Shown here piece by piece: positions 61,024 through 64,000 of a DNA stretch of 64,000 nucleotides (positions are counted from its first letter, which is position 1; every line of letters begins with the position of its first letter). The stretch is taken from the NCBI RefSeq assembly GCF_000717645.1, contig NZ_JNZZ01000004.1, positions 248,001 to 312,000 on the forward strand. The letters are read 5' to 3'. The notes beneath the pieces were generated by a model that was not told the origin of the DNA, did no database searches, and saw nothing but the letters and a program-made list of their open reading frames with translations. A program made the translations under genes and the position numbers. Origin of the DNA: Streptomyces californicus (GTDB lineage Bacteria > Actinomycetota > Actinomycetes > Streptomycetales > Streptomycetaceae).

Positions 61024-62478
61024 TCACGTGAGGCCGAGCGCCGGCATCGCGTAGTAGAAGACGAACACCGCCGACACCGCGTACATGGCAACCGGGACCT
61101 CGCGGCCGCGGCCGGCCGCCAGCCGCAGCACGGAGAAGGCGATGAAGCCGATGCCGATGCCGTTGGTGATCGAGTACGTGAACGGCATCATCAGCATCGC
61201 GAGGAACGCCGGGATCGAGAGCGTGTAGTCGCTCCAGTCGATGTCCCGCACCGACCCCGCGATGATCAGGAAGCCGACCGCCAGCAGGGCGGGCGTGGCC
61301 GCCTGCGACGGGACCATGGTCGCCAGCGGTGTGAGGAACAGCGCCACCGAGAAGAGCAGACCGGTCACGACGCTCGCCAGCCCGGTACGGGCGCCCTCGC
61401 CGACACCCGCCGTGGACTCCACGAAGCACGTGGTGGCGGAGGAGGAGCTCGCACCGCCCGCGGCGACCGCGACGCCGTCGATGAGCAGCACCTTGTTGAT
61501 GCCGGGGAAGTTGCCGTTCTGGTCCATCAGCTTCGCCTCGTCGCCGACGCCGAGGATGGTGCCCATCGCGTCGAAGAAGCAGGACAGCAGGACGGTGAAG
61601 ACGAAGAGGACGCCCGTGAGGATGCCGACCTTCTCGAAGCCGCCGAACAGGCTGACCTCCCCGAGGAGCCCGAAGTCCGGTGTGGAGACCGGGCTGCCCG
61701 GCCACGCGGGCGTCGTCAGGCCCCACGCCCCGGCGGGCAGGTCCGCGACCAGGTCGATGACCACGGCGACGCCCGTCATGGCGACGATTGAGATGAGGAT
61801 CGCGCCGGGCACCTTGCGCACGATGAGGGCGAGCGTGAGCAGCGCGCCGAGCACGAAGACCAGGATCGGCCAGCCGTTGAGGTGGCCGTCGCCGCCGAGC
61901 CGGAGCGGCACGGTGGTGTGCGCGGCGTCGGGCATGCGCGAGACGAAGCCCGAGTCGACGAGGCCGATCAGGAGGATGAAGAGGCCGATGCCGATCGCGA
62001 TGCCCTTGCGGAGCGATTTCGGCACGGCGTTCATCACGCGTTCCCGCAGCCCGGTGGCGACCAGCAGCATCACCACGATGCCCGCGAGGACGACCATGCC
62101 CATCGCGTCGGGCCAGCTCATCCGGGGGGCGAGCTGGAGCGCGACGACGGTGTTGACGCCGAGACCGGCGGCGAGCGCGATCGGCACGTTGCCGATGACG
62201 CCCATCAGCAGCGTCGAGAAGGCGGCGGACAGCACGGTGGCGGTGACCAGCTGCCCGTTGTCGAGCTGGTGACCGTACATGTCCTTCGCGCTGCCCAGGA
62301 TGATCGGGTTGAGCACGATGATGTACGCCATCGCGAAGAACGTGGCGAAGCCGCCGCGGAACTCGCGGGCGACCGTCGACCCCCGCTCGGAGATCTTGAA
62401 GAACCGGTCCAGGCTGCCCTGGGGCTGCGGAGCCGACGGGGGCGGGGAGTCGACCGGAGCGGTGGCCGAGGGGGACAT
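61024..62478 (-). CDS. NCS2-family (AzgA/PbuG-type) purine permease
   Basis: Encodes 484 residues from ATG 62478. Many helices with the family blocks FKISERGSTVAREFRGGFATFFAMAYII, ALAAGLGVNTVVALQ and GGASSSSATTCFVESTAGVGEGARTGLASVV. These typify hypoxanthine/guanine-adenine permeases of the AzgA branch, which import purines with protons. Upstream is the divergent DUF2530-like gene. Confidence 0.93.
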   Translation of the reverse strand: MSPSATAPVDSPPPSAPQPQGSLDRFFKISERGSTVAREFRGGFATFFAMAYIIVLNPIILGSAKDMYGHQLDNGQLVTATVLSAAFSTLLMGVIGNVPIALAAGLGVNTVVALQLAPRMSWPDAMGMVVLAGIVVMLLVATGLRERVMNAVPKSLRKGIAIGIGLFILLIGLVDSGFVSRMPDAAHTTVPLRLGGDGHLNGWPILVFVLGALLTLALIVRKVPGAILISIVAMTGVAVVIDLVADLPAGAWGLTTPAWPGSPVSTPDFGLLGEVSLFGGFEKVGILTGVLFVFTVLLSCFFDAMGTILGVGDEAKLMDQNGNFPGINKVLLIDGVAVAAGGASSSSATTCFVESTAGVGEGARTGLASVVTGLLFSVALFLTPLATMVPSQAATPALLAVGFLIIAGSVRDIDWSDYTLSIPAFLAMLMMPFTYSITNGIGIGFIAFSVLRLAAGRGREVPVAMYAVSAVFVFYYAMPALGLT

Positions 62479-62753
62479 GGGTGACCTCAGTCGTACGTAG
62501 GGAGGTAAGGCGGGGCACTACCAGGTGGGAAGCAAAGGGACGCGAGGTGATCGAATTTGGACGTTCAGACGAAGAATTCGAGCCAGCCCAAAGCAGATTC
62601 AGTATGAATACATCAAGCGAAGATCGCTATCTCCGCGCGTAGACCCTTGCGGCCACCTGGCTCCCGCCGTCTCCCGTCGCCCCGGATCGCCGGCTCACGT
62701 CCCCCGTGACCGCCCGCCAGGGGACCTTCCGACCTGCCCCATACACTGAGGAC

Positions 62754-63086
62754 ATGGAGAAGTGGACACCGAAGCACGAGGCGCCCGAACCCCTGGAGGG
62801 CCCCGTCGTCGCCACCGTCGTCGGCGGCACGATCCTCTGGTTCGTCCTCTTCCTCGCCCAGCTCCCCTTCTACGGCTGGTTCGCCGACCGGGGCCACACC
62901 TGGTGGGTGTGGACCCCGCTGGCCGGGGCCGGACTCGGCCTGATCGGCATCTGGTACGTACGCGGGCGGGACGCCGCACTCAAGCGGCACGCCGCGCAGG
63001 CCGCGGCGAAGGACGCCGCCGGGGCGGAGGCGGAGGGCAACGCGCTGGGCGCCGACCGCGCGGGCCGCACCGACGGACGCGGCTGA
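62754..63086 (+). CDS. DUF2530-like small membrane protein
   Basis: Encodes 110 residues from ATG 62754 with GAGGAC upstream. PLEGPVVATVVGGTILWFVLFLAQLPFYGWFADRGHTWWVWTPLAG covers two membrane helices with the aromatic motif HTWWVWTPLAG in between; the family is DUF2530. The charged Ala-rich tail is not conserved. Likely divergently transcribed with the purine permease. Confidence 0.85.
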   Translation: MEKWTPKHEAPEPLEGPVVATVVGGTILWFVLFLAQLPFYGWFADRGHTWWVWTPLAGAGLGLIGIWYVRGRDAALKRHAAQAAAKDAAGAEAEGNALGADRAGRTDGRG

Positions 63087-63104
63087 CGAAGCGCTTGCGT
63101 ACGG

Positions 63105-63215
63105 GGCAGGACGCTCCCCTACGGCCACGGCGCTTCCGTGCGGGCCACCCGCGCCTCCGTACGGGCCGGGGCGCCTTCGCGCTTCCGTACGCGTCGGGGC
63201 CCTCCCCGTACGACC
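63105..63215. repeat. CTTCCGTACG-type short repeats
   Basis: CGCTTCCGTGCGGGCC, CGCCTCCGTACGGGCC and CGCTTCCGTACGCG, plus two CCCCGTACG-like pieces, lie in the gap before the ATPase. No gene. Confidence 0.65.
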
Positions 63216-63299
63216 TCGGGCCCGACTTCCTCCACCCGTGGTCGGATCTTCACCCCTCCCGGTGGGTGATTCCCCACGGACGCCCGTAACGTCGGACCC

Positions 63300-64000
63300 A
63301 TGACGCAGCGGGCACTCGATTCCTCCGGGGGACAGACCCCCGGACCCGGGGAGCAACCCCCCGGAAACTCCCGGACCTCCGGAAACCCCCGGCAGGCCAA
63401 GATCGACGCGGGGGCGGAACTCGATCCCGTACACCCCGTGGACCCGCCACCGCCGGCGCACCGGCCGGAAGGGCTGACCACGGCCGAGGTCGCCGAGCGG
63501 GTCGCGCGCGGCGAGGTCAACGACGTACCCGTACGGTCCTCGCGCTCGGTCGTCGAGATCGTCCGGGCCAACGTCTTCACCCGGTTCAACCTGATCATCG
63601 GCGTGCTCTGGGTGATCATGCTGTTCGTCGCGCCGATCCAGGACAGCCTCTTCGGCTTCGTGATCGTCGCCAACACCGGCATCGGCATCATCCAGGAGTG
63701 GCGGGCCAAGAAGACCCTGGACAGCCTCGCGGTGATCGGCGAGGCGAAGCCGACCGTGCGCCGGGACGGGACGGCCTCGGAGATCTCCACCTCCGAGATC
63801 GTCCTGGGCGATCTGGTCGAGCTGGGTCCGGGCGACAAGGTCGTCGTGGACGGCACGGTCGCGGAGGCCGACAGCCTGGAGATCGACGAGTCGCTGCTGA
63901 CCGGCGAGGCCGACCCGGTGATCAAGCGGGCCGGCGACCAGGTGATGTCCGGCAGCTTCGTCGTCGCGGGCGGCGGGGCGTTCACCGCGACCAAGGTGGG
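63300..64000 (+). CDS. CtpE-like P-type cation ATPase (5' part; continues beyond window)
   Basis: The first 233 residues of a longer gene, beginning at ATG 63300. A Pro/Ser-rich head is followed by [22 protein letters not shown] and [22 protein letters not shown], the beginning of the membrane part. The actuator-domain motif LLTGEADP (TGE) is present. The DKTGT phosphorylation site should lie beyond 64000. It resembles mycobacterial CtpE, linked there to Ca2+ homeostasis; specificity here is inferred. Confidence 0.9.
   Translation, partial: MTQRALDSSGGQTPGPGEQPPGNSRTSGNPRQAKIDAGAELDPVHPVDPPPPAHRPEGLTTAEVAERVARGEVNDVPVRSSRSVVEIVRANVFTRFNLIIGVLWVIMLFVAPIQDSLFGFVIVANTGIGIIQEWRAKKTLDSLAVIGEAKPTVRRDGTASEISTSEIVLGDLVELGPGDKVVVDGTVAEADSLEIDESLLTGEADPVIKRAGDQVMSGSFVVAGGGAFTATKV

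Overview
This window looks like a chromosomal segment of a Streptomyces species. Base composition is very high GC with strong G/C preference at third codon positions. Many proteins match families typical of the genus: two DUF3558-type lipoproteins, DUF2637, DUF574, XRE regulators with a DUF5753-type domain, DUF5133 and class I lysyl-tRNA synthetase. No cell-wide core such as rRNA, tRNA or an origin is visible, and there is no obvious antibiotic gene cluster, transposase or integrase.

Layout. 1-3.5 kb: a partial Tat-type deacetylase lipoprotein, a phosphoglycerate-mutase-like protein and hemL; the last two overlap by 4 bases. A short duplicated piece of the hemL 5' end lies upstream of hemL. 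3.9-10 kb: a conserved unknown, a TIGR03086-like protein divergent from an AraC regulator, a Mut7-C protein, an SDR, a RibD-C/DHFR-like protein and rtcB. 10-15.6 kb: two DUF3558-like lipoproteins, a DUF2637 membrane protein with a long Gln/His/Pro tail, and a MATE transporter. 15.6-19.3 kb: class I lysS divergent from argS. 19.4-22.7 kb: a monooxygenase-like small protein, unknowns and a phospholipase-D/cardiolipin-synthase-like enzyme. 22.8-25.6 kb: a three-gene operon of helical protein, alpha/beta hydrolase and lipoprotein that resembles a secreted effector module. 25.9-31.5 kb: a methyltransferase, unknowns, an XRE regulator overlapping a DUF574 methyltransferase, and a PucR-like regulator. 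31.5-35.1 kb: an NTF2-like protein, LysR and two divergent SDRs. 35.2-38.4 kb: a receptor Ser/Thr kinase with an extracellular solute-binding domain, and a cupin/zinc-ribbon protein.

38.3-43.4 kb is accessory in character: a short type I-E-like CRISPR array with no cas genes in the window, two regulators and three small unknown genes. 43.6-45.8 kb: a methyltransferase, a VOC protein and proline iminopeptidase. 45.85-47.0 kb is a conspicuously AT-richer patch with two orphan genes. 47-54 kb: a PH-domain-like membrane protein, CsbD-like, DUF5133-like and anti-sigma-like stress genes, followed by a lipid-phosphate operon (PAP2-diacylglycerol-kinase fusion, YihY, PAP2). 54-64 kb: aldo/keto reductase, TetR divergent from an amidase, Uma2, a MarR-MFS pair, a ribbon-helix-helix protein with decapeptide repeats, an NCS2 purine permease, a DUF2530-like protein and the start of a CtpE-like P-type ATPase.

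Most convergent gene pairs are separated by perfect GC hairpins; the strongest has a 27-bp stem (58489-58547). Many intergenic gaps carry short imperfect tandem repeats of unrelated sequence, from 7 to 66 bp per unit. Family names come from recognising motifs by eye, not from database searches.
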